Positions 34,826-47,100 of a stretch of 64,000 nt of DNA are shown here, one piece after another; position 1 is the stretch's first letter; the number at the start of each line of letters is the position of its first letter. Below the pieces are notes generated by a model. It made no database searches. It saw only the letters and a list, made by a program, of their open reading frames with translations, and was not told the origin of the DNA. The stretch spans positions 8,351,501 through 8,415,500 of the forward strand of contig NC_041830.1 of assembly GCF_900964775.1 (NCBI RefSeq), given 5' to 3'. Position numbers and translations under genes: made by a program. This DNA comes from Scleropages formosus (lineage: Eukaryota; Chordata; Actinopteri; Osteoglossiformes; Osteoglossidae).

Positions 34826-35993
34826 ATGTTGTAGGAAAAAAGAAAACCTACCGGAAAGAGCCCGTCGGAAGAGTTTGAATGTAACACCGAGTCGGTGAAT
34901 GAAGCGCTTTACACCATTGTTTGTTGGAGGGGTTTGTTTAACATGTCGGCCTGTTCTCCTGGCTTTAATAGTTCTCATGTTTCCCGCCTTTTTAGAGGGA
35001 AAGACAGAGGCACTGATCTTGTGTTTATGTCATACTGTATAAATTCTTGAGGCAAATCATTGAAAATGTCCTTCCGGGGTACCCTGTAATAAATATAAGT
35101 TTAATAATGTTTTGTTGCGAAAAACCTTTTATTATGTTTTGTAATTAACTCTAGTTGACATATTTTTCATAAAAGAACAGAATTTTTTGCATAAAAAAAT
35201 GGAATTCAAGCCCCCCCCACCAAAAAAAAGAGAAATTACCTAAAATGTTGATTTTTTTTTCTTTTTGGGGGGAAAAAAAAAAAAAATTACCCTCAGTAAC
35301 CCTGTTTTGTGAGAAATGGGTGTTTGTAAAATGAATGTAAATAGAATGCACATATTAGAATACTTACGTCTGCTTAAGGACAAGTAAAATATTAGCGTGT
35401 AACAGATATACCAGTAACGTATCGATCATATTTTTAAATGGAAAAATGTTGACTGAATGGTGAGATGAAGTGATCATCAAAGTCGATATTATATGTGATC
35501 CGTTTCCTTTTATTTGGTAATAAAAAAGTACAAAATGAAACGCTTTAGATTTTCCCAGTTGTCATTTTACAACTTTATCATACAATGCAAGTTAAATTAC
35601 TGTCTAAACAAACGTGTTTATGTACGCCGAATGGTGATTCTGAAATTAACAGGTGTCTTGTTCATCAGATTAATTCAGAATTACAGGAAAAATCACGTTG
35701 AAAACAGGGGGAGGAAATTTTCATTTAGTGACAAAGTTTTATAGCTCTGTAAAAATGTATACAGAAGATCAAGATTTTCCATTAAAGTACAATTTCGACT
35801 GTTTTCCTGTTATGGGCATAGAACCGCATTTCCTTTGCTGAGCAGTTTATTATACAAAAATAAGAAACAAAGTAACAATACGCTTGACACAAAAATACTG
35901 TTGTGAGAAAGGTGTTGACAGTTTTGACTTTTTATCTTTTACTTTAAAATAATAAGGTCAATTGTAGAGCATCCAGGCAAATGTACTCTAATG

Positions 35994-35999
35994 TTTATT
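35994..35999 (-). terminator. Candidate poly(A) signal of finTRIM gene A
   Basis: The minus strand reads AATAAA 105 bp after the stop codon. Another AATAAA overlaps 36092-36097, probably too close to the stop to be used. Confidence 0.5.
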
Positions 36000-36103
36000 G
36001 AAAAACAAAACAACTGCAGCACACAATAAAGGTGAAAAAGGGAGACGGTATATTTTAAAGGCTTTGTCTTCATATCTACGTGTAATATATGTTTATTTTT
36101 TGT

Positions 36104-39100
36104 TCATTTTAGCTGACAGATCTTCACAGAGGTGCCCACTCCGAATCCGGGATAGAGGGGCTCTGTGAAGGTGGTCTCGAACCTGTACAGGAGGGTCATC
36201 GTCTCCCCGATGCTGTAGAAGGACACCGTCCCGGCCGAATGGTCCAGGTAGACGCCGATCCGGGGAGAGTGAGGGCCATTTACGGCCTTGTCCACCCGGT
36301 TGTGCCAGGCCGAGTAGCCGGAGTCGGAGCACAGCAGGCTCCAGGACTTCTTATTGTAGCCGAGCAGGCAGAGGGAACCCTTCCCTTTCCGGCTGATCCC
36401 CCTGTAGGCGACTCCGACCGAGAACTCCCCGCTCCACTCGATCTCCCAGTAGTAGCGGCCCCCGGACAGGGCCTCCCTGCAGAGCACCTGCGCGAAGCTG
36501 TCGAACCTCTCCGGGTTGTCCGAATACGGCTGCAGGTCTCGGGTTCGAATGACCTTCCTGTTGCCCTCAGATATGTAGAGCTCTTTGTATGCGGTGTTTG
36601 GGTCCAAGCGGAGCTGACAGAAGTCTGGACGGAGAGGAGGTATATAAAAATGATATAGGAAAAGGGATACAAGATAGAAAAATTCTCCCTTTAATGAAAT
36701 TATTCTGGACTGATCATTTTATCCTTCATGATTTGTCTCATTCATTTGCTTAATCTTTATTTCCAATATCGAGGAACTGATTTACAAGTTTATGTCCTAC
36801 AACGGACATATTAAACTTATATATTTTTATAATGATAATAATAATAGTAATAATAATGATGCGGGACAGCTGGTAGCGTAGTGGCTAGAGCTACTCCCTT
36901 TGCTCCAAAGGGTTGCAGGTTTGATTCCCACCTCCAGCTTTAGCACCTTTGAGCAAGGTACTGACCCCAAAATTTCCTCCGGTAAAAATTTCCAAGCTGT
37001 ATCGATGGATACATAATTGTAACCTTAATCTTCTGAGTCGCTTTGGAGAAAAATGTCAGCTAAACAATTAAATGTAAGAATTATAATAAAATGAGAGACT
37101 TCTAAGACGTACTCACACTTCAGAAACTCAGATCTGGTCCTGGGCTCTGGGGGGGGTGAGCTGTCCACTGTTACTTCTCTTGCTGGAGTCAAAGCAGCAG
37201 GAAGAACACCAGTGAGATGCGCAATCAAAGCTATGCAGAACGCGTAAATATTTTGCCGTAGCGTTACCACGCTATGCAAATATCTCTCGGATGATAAATA
37301 CGCAAGCAAAGCCGTCTGGCGCTGCTTTTGAAGACTCGGACGTAGCCGTGCAACTCAACGCGGCTGCAGCCCAGATTAAGTTATGACTCCGAAAGCGGTG
37401 AGATAAACATCAAACGAAGGTTTACCTTTAATGGATCTTTCTTTGGTTCGGTTCTCCACCGTGTAAACCGGGATCTCGTTCACTGTGCGGAAAGAACAAC
37501 ATATAAACACCACTTGCAAAGGTTGGCCGGGCGTTCGCGGATGCTGCGGCTTGCGCGGAGAATGGGGGGGAATCGAGGCCAGAAACAGTCCTCCACCTGA
37601 TCGCGATATCTTCAGCAGCTCTTCTCGGCCCAGTTCCTCCAGGCGCTCCTTGATTTCGGCCACGGCCTTCCTGGCGGCTGCGAAGGAGAAGTCCGGGTTC
37701 ACCGTCACCCGTGGGATGACGCCATCGTCGGTCGGGGTGCATAGGTAGTTGAAGTTCTGCCGCCAGAAGAAGCACAAGAGGCTTTTCTGCTTAGAGGTCG
37801 GAATTAATTTTGGCCTCGACCAGAGTGACGATCATAGCTGAGCTGGGCATGTTTTTTGTTTTTGTGAAACGTGAAATTGAAGCGTTGCTGTGATTATTGT
37901 TGTTATTGCTATTAGTTTAAGTGGCACTTTCGTGGAAATAGACTCAAAATTTAAATAGCTGAATGGAATGGGGCAAAGTGGGTTAAACCGGGGCCTGCTC
38001 TCCGGTGGGTCTGGGGTTCGAGTCCTTCTTGGGGTGCCTTGCGATGGACTGGTGTCCTGTCCTGGGTGTGTCCCCTCCCCCTCCAGCCTTACGCCCTGTG
38101 TTGCCGGGTTAGGTTCCAGCTCCGGCTCCCCGCAACCCCATATGGGACAAGCGGTTTCCGACAATGTGTGTGTGTGTGTGTGTGTGTGAATGGAATGGAC
38201 TTAAGGCTTTAAGTCCTGGCCCTTCACTACTTCACTTAAAGCATTCATTTATCTGACGCTTTTCTTAAATCATTTTAAATGTTAATCTATTGACTATTGT
38301 TTAAACATTTGTACATTTACACAGCTGGCTTTTTTTTATTAGGGCAATTCATGGTAGGTACTTCGCTCAAGGGTCCTGTAATAGGAGGTGGGGTTTCAAC
38401 CGGGGTTCTTTAAGGCCAAAGGCAGTAGCACTAACCACTATGCCACCTGCTGGCCCTGCGGCTTCCTACAGTGTAATTATTGTGTCCTCAAAGCATCACA
38501 GCTGTACTAATGATATGGTTTGGTTCATGACTCCCAGCTGTACGAATGAATCGGCCTTTGTCCGGAGCCTTTTACCTGCAAGAAGTGAATGTGGTCCTCT
38601 GTGCTGTACAGCTGCTTCAGTCCAGACTCCTTCTTCTTCAGCTCCTCGATCTCCTGCTCCAGTCGCTCCACCAGGCTGTCGGCCTGGCTGAAGGCCGCCT
38701 TCTCGTTGATGCCGATGAGCTTGGTGACCTCGGTGCGCATCCTCTCGATGGAGCTGATCATTTCTCGGAACATCTTCTCGCTCTCAGCCATGGCCCTTTG
38801 GGCTGAGCTCTGGCGTACCACCCCGCATGGAAACAGTTAATACATAATTCCTTGCAAACGCTTAGTCCAACCCCTAATTGTGTGTTCCAGAGACTGTGTT
38901 ACACTGCAAGCTACTTCTCTTCTGTGACTTGTACTTGTACATATCTGACAGGAAAGGGAAATGAACAGAAAAAGGTTCCCTGAAATTAAATATGGACCAT
39001 ATGGCTCTGATTTGCTTTGATAAATCTTTGGTATTTAATGTTTCTGGATCCAAACTTATGTGAATATTGTACATAGTACAGTCGTGAAGAACTGGAGAGC

Positions 39101-42069
39101 TCAGATTTCATGCACTATCAGCCTGTGGAGTACGGACGATTTTCCACGAGCCCCTATAATTTTAGCACTGATTTATACAGTCTATGTTAAGGAATTTTCT
39201 GTCTGTGTCCCGAGACTGGAATTTGCAGTTTTCAGGCTCCCCATTGCACCGATCTCACTTACTTTGAGGGAGTCTACAGCTGTTCTCAACTCATCCAGCT
39301 CCTTCATCCTCTCCTGGCATTTCTGCCGGATTTCTGTCTGCGAAACTCCCAGCAGTTTCTGTTGAGGGCGATCCAGGCAAAGCAGAGGTCAAAAACAGCG
39401 CTGGCATTTAAAAGAAAGTCCTCGAACCCCCAGTGATCACTAGCACTTGAGCTGCAAGTCAAAAACGATGTAAAAAAAATTAAAATAAATTAAATTCAAA
39501 GAAAATTCACATTTATATGCTGCCAACCCCCCCCAAAAAAGCAGCTTACTATGATTTACCCCTTTAGCCAGCTGGGTAATTTTTACCAGGCAATTCAGGC
39601 TAAGTACCTTGCTCATTGGCACCACAGCAGGAGGTGGGATTCAAACCTGGGTCCTTGAAGCCCAACGGCAGTGGCGCTAACCGCTACGGCACTTGCTGCC
39701 CCTCTCTAATTACTGTGTCCTCATATTATTAACAACTTATTAATAATGTTTAATTGGCACCGAACCACAGCCCACTTCATTCTGCTAAGGGTTCAGAGCT
39801 CTCATACATATTTGTAAATTTCCATCCATTTTCATGGACCGCTCATCCAGGTCGGGGCCACACATTCCTATATGTTACTTACATTTTGTACGTAGGAGAA
39901 ATACGGTAAATCGGTCTTTAAAATCACGTGACGCTCTCGTCTCTTACACGCGTGTCATTTTTTCGCCGCTGTTTCCCAAGCACCGTTGGCTGCCAATGTA
40001 TTTTCACAGGGTGCATAAAGGGTTCCTTTCCATCCTTTGTTAGTTTCTTTGTTTTCCTTCGATTTCCGTCGGCCCGAAAGGAAACCCCTCCCGCGAACAG
40101 AAGGAAACACGCTGTAGCGCAATTAGAAAAGGGGCACGTCGCAGCGTGAATCCGGACGTCGAGTTCCAACGGCAGCGTGAGAAAGCATTGTTTCCACACT
40201 TTGGTTTGCTGAGGAAACGGCGCCGTGGTCCCATCGCCGGATCGGGCTCGAGGGCTTTCTCGGTGGGAACTGGGCGATTGCGTTAGTCTCGGACTTCGGA
40301 GAGGGCGGCTCGCAAAGGGCCGCTTTATCTCACCCGAGAGCTGGAATCCCAGCCATGATAGGAATGCGACGTGGGCCGCTGCGGACCTCGCTTCTAGGTG
40401 CTCGCATACTGAGTCCTGGAAGCCAGAAGGGCGTTCGCTTCCACCGTTAGCCGAGATCACCAGGCCGTTCCTTAAGATAAGCTCGGCGACTTCTGGGAAT
40501 CCGATGAGCGCGTGCGAGATGGGCCGCGAAGACGTAAATCTCTGCAAAGATTTACTAAAGTAAAGCACACCTTTTCTTTTTTGTAAAGTTCAGACAAACC
40601 ATAAAAGCAAAATTTCTGTCCACTAAACGCCTCTCCCGGTATTAAACTGAGAAAAACAGCCTGCCATGTATGGATATTGCACTAGTCACATGCTTTTGGT
40701 TTATGATGGGTTTGTGAAAGCGGCTGCGGTGAAACAGCAGACTTATAATTGAAAATTAAATACATCAATTTAGAGACGTTCCAGTGAGATCACTTTCGCG
40801 GAATCGGCGGAAACGAGGAGGACGGCGCAGCGGCCTGGCGGCATTTTAACACTTTGCTGGGGATTTCGTTCACCGGACAAGGCGAGCGTCCCAGCGACTC
40901 GGCAGGATCGCACGTCTCCTTGCCGCCAGTATCTGCCGAAGCCGGTGACATCATTTAGAGGGCTCAAAGTGCAAGGTACGCACAAACTCGTGCTTTGGAC
41001 AGAATACTACACAAGTACAAGTCCTCTATAAAACCAGCCACAATAACCCTCCTTAGATGTGTTCGCATTATTAAAAAAAATCCCTTATGTTCCCATAACT
41101 CCCAAAAATTTTTTTTTCTTCATTAGAGCACCTTTATGAAGTAATATCAGGCACGCTTTTCATTCTTATTCTTACAATTTACCGCCCCTTCGAAAGTCAC
41201 CCTTGAAAAGCCGCGCGTTACAGTGTTATAAACTCGTTCCACACTTTTTACTGGTGTTTTATTGCACACGGGAGGGTGAGGCAGCGAGATTCAACGTGTC
41301 GTTTCAGAGCTGGTGTCACTTTAAGCATCTGAGGAGTTATTAATCAATTTCTGGTTGAGATTTTTCTATTTCCCGTGGATCTAGGCGGTACGAGTTCCTT
41401 CGGGACTCGCGGGGTTGTCTGGTCGAGGAAGAATTCCAGGTACAGAGAGGAGAACCCCGAGGGCTGGCTTTGCGCACGGACGCCCCTTACCTGCTTCTCG
41501 CTCCGTTCGGCCTCCGCCGAGACGATGTCGTGGCCCTTGTGCTCGCTGACGGTGCACAGGGCGCAGATGCACATCTGGTCCGTGCGGCAGAACAGCTCCA
41601 GGGTCTTCTGGTGCTGGGGGCAGATCTTGCGGTCCAGGTTGCCGAGCTCGTCCACCAGTTTGTGGCGTTTGAACGTGGCCGACTCGTAGTGGGGCCTCAG
41701 GTGCTTCTCGCAGTACGAGGCCAGGCAGTTGAGGCACGACTTGATGGCCTTGAACTTTTTCCCGGTGCAGAAGTCGCAGGGGACGTCGGTGGGCCCCGCG
41801 TAACTGTTGGCGGCGGGCGGGCTGGGGCCGGACCTCTTGAGCTTCTCCGCCACCTTGGTGAGCATGGTGTTGGGTCGCAGCACGGGCCTCTGCGTGAACG
41901 TGATCTGGCACTGCGGGCAAATGTAGATGCCCGTGTAGTCGGCCTCGTTCCAGTAGTTGCTGATGCAGTCCATGCAGAAGCTGTGGCCGCAGGGAATGGC
42001 CACGGGGTCCCTCAGGATGCCCACGCAGAGGGGGCAGCTGAAATGGTCCGGGGACAGGGATTCGGCCAT
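36104..42069 (-). CDS. finTRIM-like E3 ubiquitin ligase A (RING, two B-boxes, coiled coil, PRY-SPRY)
   Basis: Exons in coding order: 41491-42069, 39263-39358, 38576-38809, 37597-37756, 37426-37482, 37117-37167, 36104-36624; 565 residues. The RING is C3HC4 with ligands at C12, C15, C27, H29, C32, C35, C51 and C54, all present. B-box 1 starts at C98 ([15 protein letters not shown]) and B-box 2 at C150 (CPQHQ...CRTDQMCIC). The coiled coil covers about 194-356 and the PRY-SPRY about 393-565 ([39 protein letters not shown]). The 96-nt and 234-nt coiled-coil exons are the finTRIM/TRIM25-like pattern. Family members are ubiquitin ligases, several of them antiviral; the target is unknown here. It is head to head with finTRIM gene B, which has the same exon plan. 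I do not assign a specific ftr number. Confidence 0.93.
36866..37076 (+). repeat. SINE-C copy
   Basis: GACAGCTGGTAGCGTAGTGG (head), GTTGCAGGTTTGATTCCCAC (B box), tail TCGCTTTGGAGAAAAATGTC. In finTRIM A intron 6, antisense. Confidence 0.85.
37972..38186 (+). repeat. SINE-A copy 3
   Basis: Full body with TG tail, flanked by 12-bp direct repeats TGAATGGAATGG (37960-37971 and 38187-38198). In finTRIM A intron 3. Confidence 0.92.
38225..38452 (-). repeat. SINE-C copy
   Basis: TTATCTGACGCTTTTCTTAA (tail), GTGGGGTTTCAACCGGGGTT (B box), CACTATGCCACCTGCTGGCC (head), directly next to SINE-A copy 3. Confidence 0.75.
39500..39702 (-). repeat. SINE-C copy
   Basis: CCAGCTGGGTAATTTTTACC, GTGGGATTCAAACCTGGGTC and GCTACGGCACTTGCTGCCCC, in finTRIM A intron 1. 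Confidence 0.8.
39920..40980. other. CpG-rich stretches inside finTRIM A intron 1
   Basis: Within the 2.1-kb intron 1 the intervals about 39920-40560 and 40780-40980 are CpG-rich, unlike the AT-rich DNA around them. A 214-codon minus-strand frame spans 39924-40568, but it shows no family motif and overlapping plus-strand frames are also open, as expected for GC-rich noncoding DNA. The intron may contain an internal promoter or enhancer. Confidence 0.4.
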
Positions 42070-42320
42070 CGTCCCAGCACCTGTCGGGGGAGAAGTCAGG
42101 ATTCGCCGCGGTAAGACTCGGCGGACTGCGTCGCCGCGGAGGCGGAACCCGTATTTCTGAATTCCAGGAGCCGACAACTGAGAACAGGCGGAGCTCCCTC
42201 CTCTGAGCCCGTAAGCACGGCCAGGCGGAGATAAACAGGCTGAGAGCCCTGGCCGCTGAAACTCCAAACAGGAGGGGCGGGGTTTAGGAGGAAAGGGGGC
42301 GGGGCCAAACTCCTGTGGAA
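41980..42320 (-). promoter_or_regulatory. CpG-rich 5' region of finTRIM gene A
   Basis: The start codon lies in a CpG-rich block that continues about 230 bp upstream and contains GC boxes (GGGGCGGGG near 42275-42305). No clear interferon-response element was seen by eye. Confidence 0.5.
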
Positions 42321-43156
42321 TGAATGAGTGTAACATGAGGCCCTGACCCCACTAAGTTGTGCGCTCAGCTAAACGTACTCTTGCATATGCATCGTTCCTT
42401 TCGCGCAGGTCACTTATTTTTACACGAGTACAAGATTATTTTTTCCACCCCAATGCGCATCGGCTGTAACTCATCAGAATTTTTTTTTTTACTTTTCCGA
42501 TTCTCTTTCTCACGTTGCATTTTTCGCGTTTTATAGTCTACGTGGAATAAGCCTCAGCCGCGGTCTGGCCTTGTCTTTCATTTTCAGGACATTTAAAACA
42601 GTGCGTGCAGCATTTAGAACAATGTTTGGGACTTTACTTTTATTTTTCTGTTAATGCACCGACAGTCCAGTATGGGAATTAAGCAACGCGAGCGAATTCT
42701 CACGGCAAAATCCCGGCGCCCACATAAATGGAAGGAATTTACTGCTAGATGTTTTACAAAGACTCGCACAGGTCATCTGAAGTGTGCTTTAGTGGAGATG
42801 AGTGTGGTGTGGTGTGGTGTGTGTGTGTGTGTGTGTTTACAGGGCAACCAGCCGAACAAGTTCTGCACCCTGAATGAGACGAAAAGGGAAAGACAAATTG
42901 GCCACATAGTTAAGAGATGCCCATCCCCAAAAATACTACATTCTTATCATTGAGACAAACGAATCTCATATTTTCGATGTCATGACACAGACTGAAGCAT
43001 GTAGAATATTTCAACATTCGGAGCACGAGAGACCTTTGTTTCACATCCCTTCTCTTTTCTTCGCATCAATCTGTTCGCCGACGTTCATAGGTGTGTGTGT
43101 GAAGGTGTGAAAACTGAAAATATTAAATAAAACAGGGTCTGTGTGTTCATATTATA

Positions 43157-43523
43157 AGCAGCACGGTGGCAGAGCGAGTAGCGCTGCTGTCTCACAGCGC
43201 CTGGGTGGTGCAAGAGGACGTGGGTTCGATCCCTGCTTAGTTTGTGTGGAGTTTGCATGTGCTTCTTGTGTCTGTGGGGGTTTCCTCCGGGTGCTCTGGT
43301 TTCCTCCCACACTCCAAAGACATGCTGTTCAGGTTCCCCCATAATGTGTGAGTGACAGAGAATGTGTTCCACTGATGTATGGATGAGTGACCCATTGTAA
43401 GTAGTGTATCTAGCAGTGTAAGTCACCTTGCTGAATAAGGTGTGTGGGCTGATAGTAACACTACATAGAGTTCATTGGAAGTCGCTTTGGAGGAAAGTGG
43501 CTGCTAAATGAATAAATGTAAAT
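43157..43523 (+). repeat. SINE-B copy, full length
   Basis: Head AGCACGGTGGCAGAGCGAGT, B box GTGGGTTCGATCCCTG, body TTTCCTCCCACACTCCAAAG, tail GTCGCTTTGGAGGAAAGTGG. Confidence 0.9.
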
Positions 43524-44138
43524 ATGCAGCAGGTGGTACATTTCCGTTTGGATTAGTCTCACCTGATGACATTCCTTGGTACCATCCTAACGCACCTAAA
43601 GGCAGGATTCGCTGCAGGTGGGAGGGGCTGCGGTGAACTTTGACACACACACTTTGGCAAACACTCGACATACTTGTTGGCCGAGAACCACTACGGACAG
43701 TTAGAGTCAACGCCGAGTATGAGTGCCTCTCGGTTTTTTATGACCTACGAGCGAAACGCATTCTCTGAAACGGCAGAATTCCAGCCTACCAGCTGGTTAC
43801 ACAACCCGCACTCGAACCCCCTCCACTCCACATGTCTTACATCACTTGATTGATAGTTTCGCCTTTCTCCTTATTAGGAAGGGCAGTTTCTGATAAGCCA
43901 GTTTCTATTTTTTTCTCCGTCCCTCCCCCCCTTTTCTGTGTTGACCAGGCGTCACAGGAGACGGTTTGTGACACGTAGCCCTACTTTCTCGTACTGATTA
44001 ACCACTCCTGGGGGAAGCGGGATTGCAAGCTGAAGGACAAGGTACATTTGCAGTAAAGTAAGCAAATGGTAAATGAGTACACGAGATCTTCAACTCCCAG
44101 CACGGCTACAAAAACTGCAATAAGCAGAGCTATAAAAA

Positions 44139-44334
44139 GGTGTACGTACACTGGCTGAAACCGCTGGTCCCGAGCGGTCGTGGCGAGCCGGAGCCTAACC
44201 TGGCGACACGGGGTACGAGGCTGGAGGGGGAGGGAACACACCCAGGACGGGACGCCAGTCTATTGCAAGGCACCCGAAGCAGGACTCGAACCCTAGACCC
44301 GCCAGAGAGCAGGCACTGTGCCATCGAGCCCCCA
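44139..44334 (-). repeat. SINE-A copy 4
   Basis: GGTCGTGGCGAGCCGGAGCC and GGACGGGACGCCAGTCTATT in minus orientation. ATAAAA-type repeats flank it; boundaries are approximate. Confidence 0.85.
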
Positions 44335-44615
44335 GATAAAAATATGTATTTATATAAAAAAAAAATCATTATGTTTCTAAAAGGCATTAGCTTGAATGTT
44401 AATTAATTTCTGCTGCAATTTAATGGCAGAGGTGCAGTATACTCCACGTTATGTTTTTGGTCCGTAAATAAATATGTTGGCGCTCATTTGAACATTTCGT
44501 GGTTTGAGCTTCCTCCATAATCCCCTTTAGTGTTTTGGTGCCTGTTGGATGTATGAAGACAAAATTTTAATGACTTTATTTAGTTAAACAAATTGAAGAA
44601 AATTGTAGAATCACT

Positions 44616-44827
44616 AGGGGGGTGCGGTGGTGCAGAGGGGTTTGACTGGGTCCTGCTGTGTGGTGGGTCTGGGGTTCGAGTCCCGCTCGGGGTGCCTTGT
44701 GATGGACTGGAGTCCCGTCCTGGGTGTGTCCCCTCCCCCTCCAGCCTTGTGCCCTGTGTTGCCGGGTTAGGCTCCGGTTTGCCGTGACCCTGCTTGGGAT
44801 CAGTGGTCTCAGACAACGTGTGTGTAA
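44616..44827 (+). repeat. SINE-A copy 5
   Basis: Full body. A short direct repeat AATCACT flanks it (44609-44615 and 44828-44834). Confidence 0.9.
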
Positions 44828-45060
44828 AATCACTCATGTAAAGCCAAACAGCAATGTAACTCTAATACAAAATTAAACATAACAATTAAAAACAATGATT
44901 GTAAAAAATGAAATAATTCAGTGATTAAAAGCTGCATGCAATAAACCTGGTAAAAAAAAAAAAGACATGAGGATTAAATGAATAAGGGCACAAATTTCTG
45001 CTTTGCAAAACTAAGCCCTGACAGTTGGATATGAAAGTATTTCCTGCTTCACTGAAGATG

Positions 45061-45105
45061 GAGGGGAAGGGAAGGGAAGGGAAGGGAAGGGAAGGGAAGG
45101 GAGGG
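45061..45105. repeat. GGGAA microsatellite
   Basis: About eight tandem GGGAA units, purine-only on the plus strand. Confidence 0.9.
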
Positions 45106-45427
45106 TCTCAGCAGAACTCGGAGTAGGAGTAGCGATCCCAGGTGTGCATGTGATTGGTCAGTGCACGGAGGAAAAGTATTTACACATTTTTTTTCTCTCT
45201 CTCTCCAAAGAACAATGGTCACCTTTGTAAGCTCTGCTATAGATACGCACGGCCAACACAAGGGGGTTGGACTTTTGCCAACTCATGGAAAAGCAACCGT
45301 AAAAACTGACTCTATGAATTACAGGCAAGATATTGTTCACATCCGTTTACACCTCTTTAAACAATGCGTTTTTTTTCTTTCTGGTTTCACGGTACCATAA
45401 AAGGTTTTACTGCATTTCACTGTACTC

Positions 45428-45643
45428 GCTCACACACACACACACACACATCATCTGAAACCGCTTGTCCCATATGGGGTCGCGGGGAGCCGGAGCCTAA
45501 CCCAGCAACACAGGGCGAAAAGCCGGAGGGGGAGGGAACACACCCAGGACGGGACGCCAGTCCATCACAAGGCACCCCCAGCGGGACTCGAACCCCAGAC
45601 CCACCAGTGAGCAGGACCCGGTCCAACCCACCGCACCCCCTTC
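45428..45643 (-). repeat. SINE-A copy 6
   Basis: The CA run (tail) comes first, then the body in minus orientation. CTGTACTC direct repeats at 45420-45427 and 45644-45651. Confidence 0.9.
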
Positions 45644-45699
45644 CTGTACTCTTTACCCACATTATATTATGGAAACATTTCATGTGCGGTGGGAAATTG

Positions 45700-47100
45700 G
45701 GCGACACCGCGTGCCAGAAAAGGCCGAATATTTCAAAGGAGATTTCGGAATCTCGGAGGAGCATTAATCGTTTGGGAGCTTAAACCGACACTGACGACTG
45801 CGAGCGCGGCGAAAGAAACGTGGTTTTCCGGAAGGGCCGCGTGATCCGAGCACGGTGCGGAATGCGTGTTTTCGCGCATCCGAAAGTGTGTCGTGCAGCC
45901 CGGGTGCCGTTTTCGCGGCGCTCCCGGTGGCGCCTGGAAAGGTGTGGTGAACAACCCAGCAGAGCTGATTGCACCATATTACCGTTGAGACGCTTTTGCA
46001 CTGTGCATTTAGTCACGGACTCCGTTATTACAGCGTTTGGGGCCCTGCTCCACGCTACGTGCACAAAGGGAAGATAAGGACCCTGTAGGAGACCCCTCTG
46101 CCGCGCCGGCCAGCCCTGTCCTCTTGTTCTCCAGCCGTGAACTTTTGACTTTCTCACCCGCCCTATAGATAAAAGCCAGCAAAAGCTTTCTACTTGCTGC
46201 AGTTTGTACTGTCTAGGGGCGCGATTTCCTGCCATTGAAATTGTGTTGATGCAACCCGCAGGGGTTAATTATTTTGTTTACGTGTCGGTTTTGCCAAAAA
46301 ACGATGTCGAGATAATGACACTCGGTGCATAATGGGTCCGACGGGCTTCCAACGAGCAAACAGGAAAGTTCTCGGCCGCGAGCCTTTAATTGTCTCCCGG
46401 TCGACACACCTGCCAGATGTACTGTGAGCGGCAAGGAAAGCCTCTGCTTCTGAGATAATCGCATTTCACATTTCTGCTGGCAGCCGCGGCGAACGCGCCT
46501 GCAGCGATGACCATCGTCTGATACTTTTGCGCAGCCTGTTTTGATGCTCGTGTACACCCTGCTTTTTTGCGACGCCTCGATTACACTTTGACGCGTCTGC
46601 AAGTCCGCACGGAAAGGTTCGGATGTTCTCGGCCAAGTTCTCCCGATGCCCGAGCGAGAGTTTTTTCGCGACCTCCGCCCGAGAACATCCGTTTGACAAA
46701 GTCTGACTCGGAAAATCCAGTTCTGCCGCTTGCGGCTACATCCCTGCCCATAGTTTTTTACGAGATCGGCAGCAAAGAGGGCGAACGGTGAACGTGAAGA
46801 AGAACGTTTCCGTGAAATGTATCTATCTTCTCCGAATTCATGTTTATGTTCGGCAAAAGGCGTCCGAGCGTGAGCCTGCCAAAATCGAGCGATTCAGGCT
46901 CGTCCTCCTACGTAGGTGTAGAGCGCAAACAGGGGTTCGAAGGTTTTCTGTAAGCCAGTCGTAAATAAGCAGAATTTACTGTGCTTTTCACAATGGAATT
47001 CAGAAGTCATCTTGACCACCCTGTTATCTCACCTATCTGGCTTGACCACATTCTAGATCTTAGATCTCCATGTTTTCCATATCTGCCAGATAAGTGGAGA
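45700..47100. promoter_or_regulatory. CpG-rich block with clustered GATA motifs between the finTRIM genes
   Basis: AGATAA occurs at 46072, 46067-region neighbour 46167 (46167-46172), 46310 and 46453, its complement TTATCT at 47024, and AGATAA again at 47088. About 45.7-46.9 kb is CpG-rich. A TATA-like CTATAGATAAAAG is at 46164-46175. Open frames on both strands lack family motifs. It may be a distal promoter or an enhancer for one or both finTRIM genes; this is inference. Confidence 0.4.

Larger units (their letters stand above)
34331..36103. other. Spacer between ift22 and finTRIM gene A
   Basis: About 1.8 kb. The first 200 bp are the ift22 CpG-rich promoter, then an L2 3' end (34630-34825). 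The remainder is AT-rich with homopolymer runs near 35210-35290. No gene was seen in 34.83-36.10 kb apart from the 3' UTR of finTRIM A at its right edge. Confidence 0.6.

Noticed and set aside
39924-40568. 214-codon minus-strand frame in finTRIM A intron 1
   Set aside because: No domain, no splice or start context, overlapping open frames on the other strand; explained by CpG-rich composition.
41381-42114. Long frames of 179 and 214 codons over finTRIM A exon 1
   Set aside because: They are alternative-frame and antisense shadows of the RING/B-box exon, where zinc ligands fix the true frame.
43085-43426. 113-codon minus-strand frame
   Set aside because: It is antisense through SINE-B; similar frames recur at other SINE-B copies (17.5, 48.0, 54.4 kb).
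45417-45783. 115-139-codon frames
   Set aside because: They read through SINE-A copy 6; the same peptide (for example [11 protein letters not shown]) recurs at every SINE-A copy.
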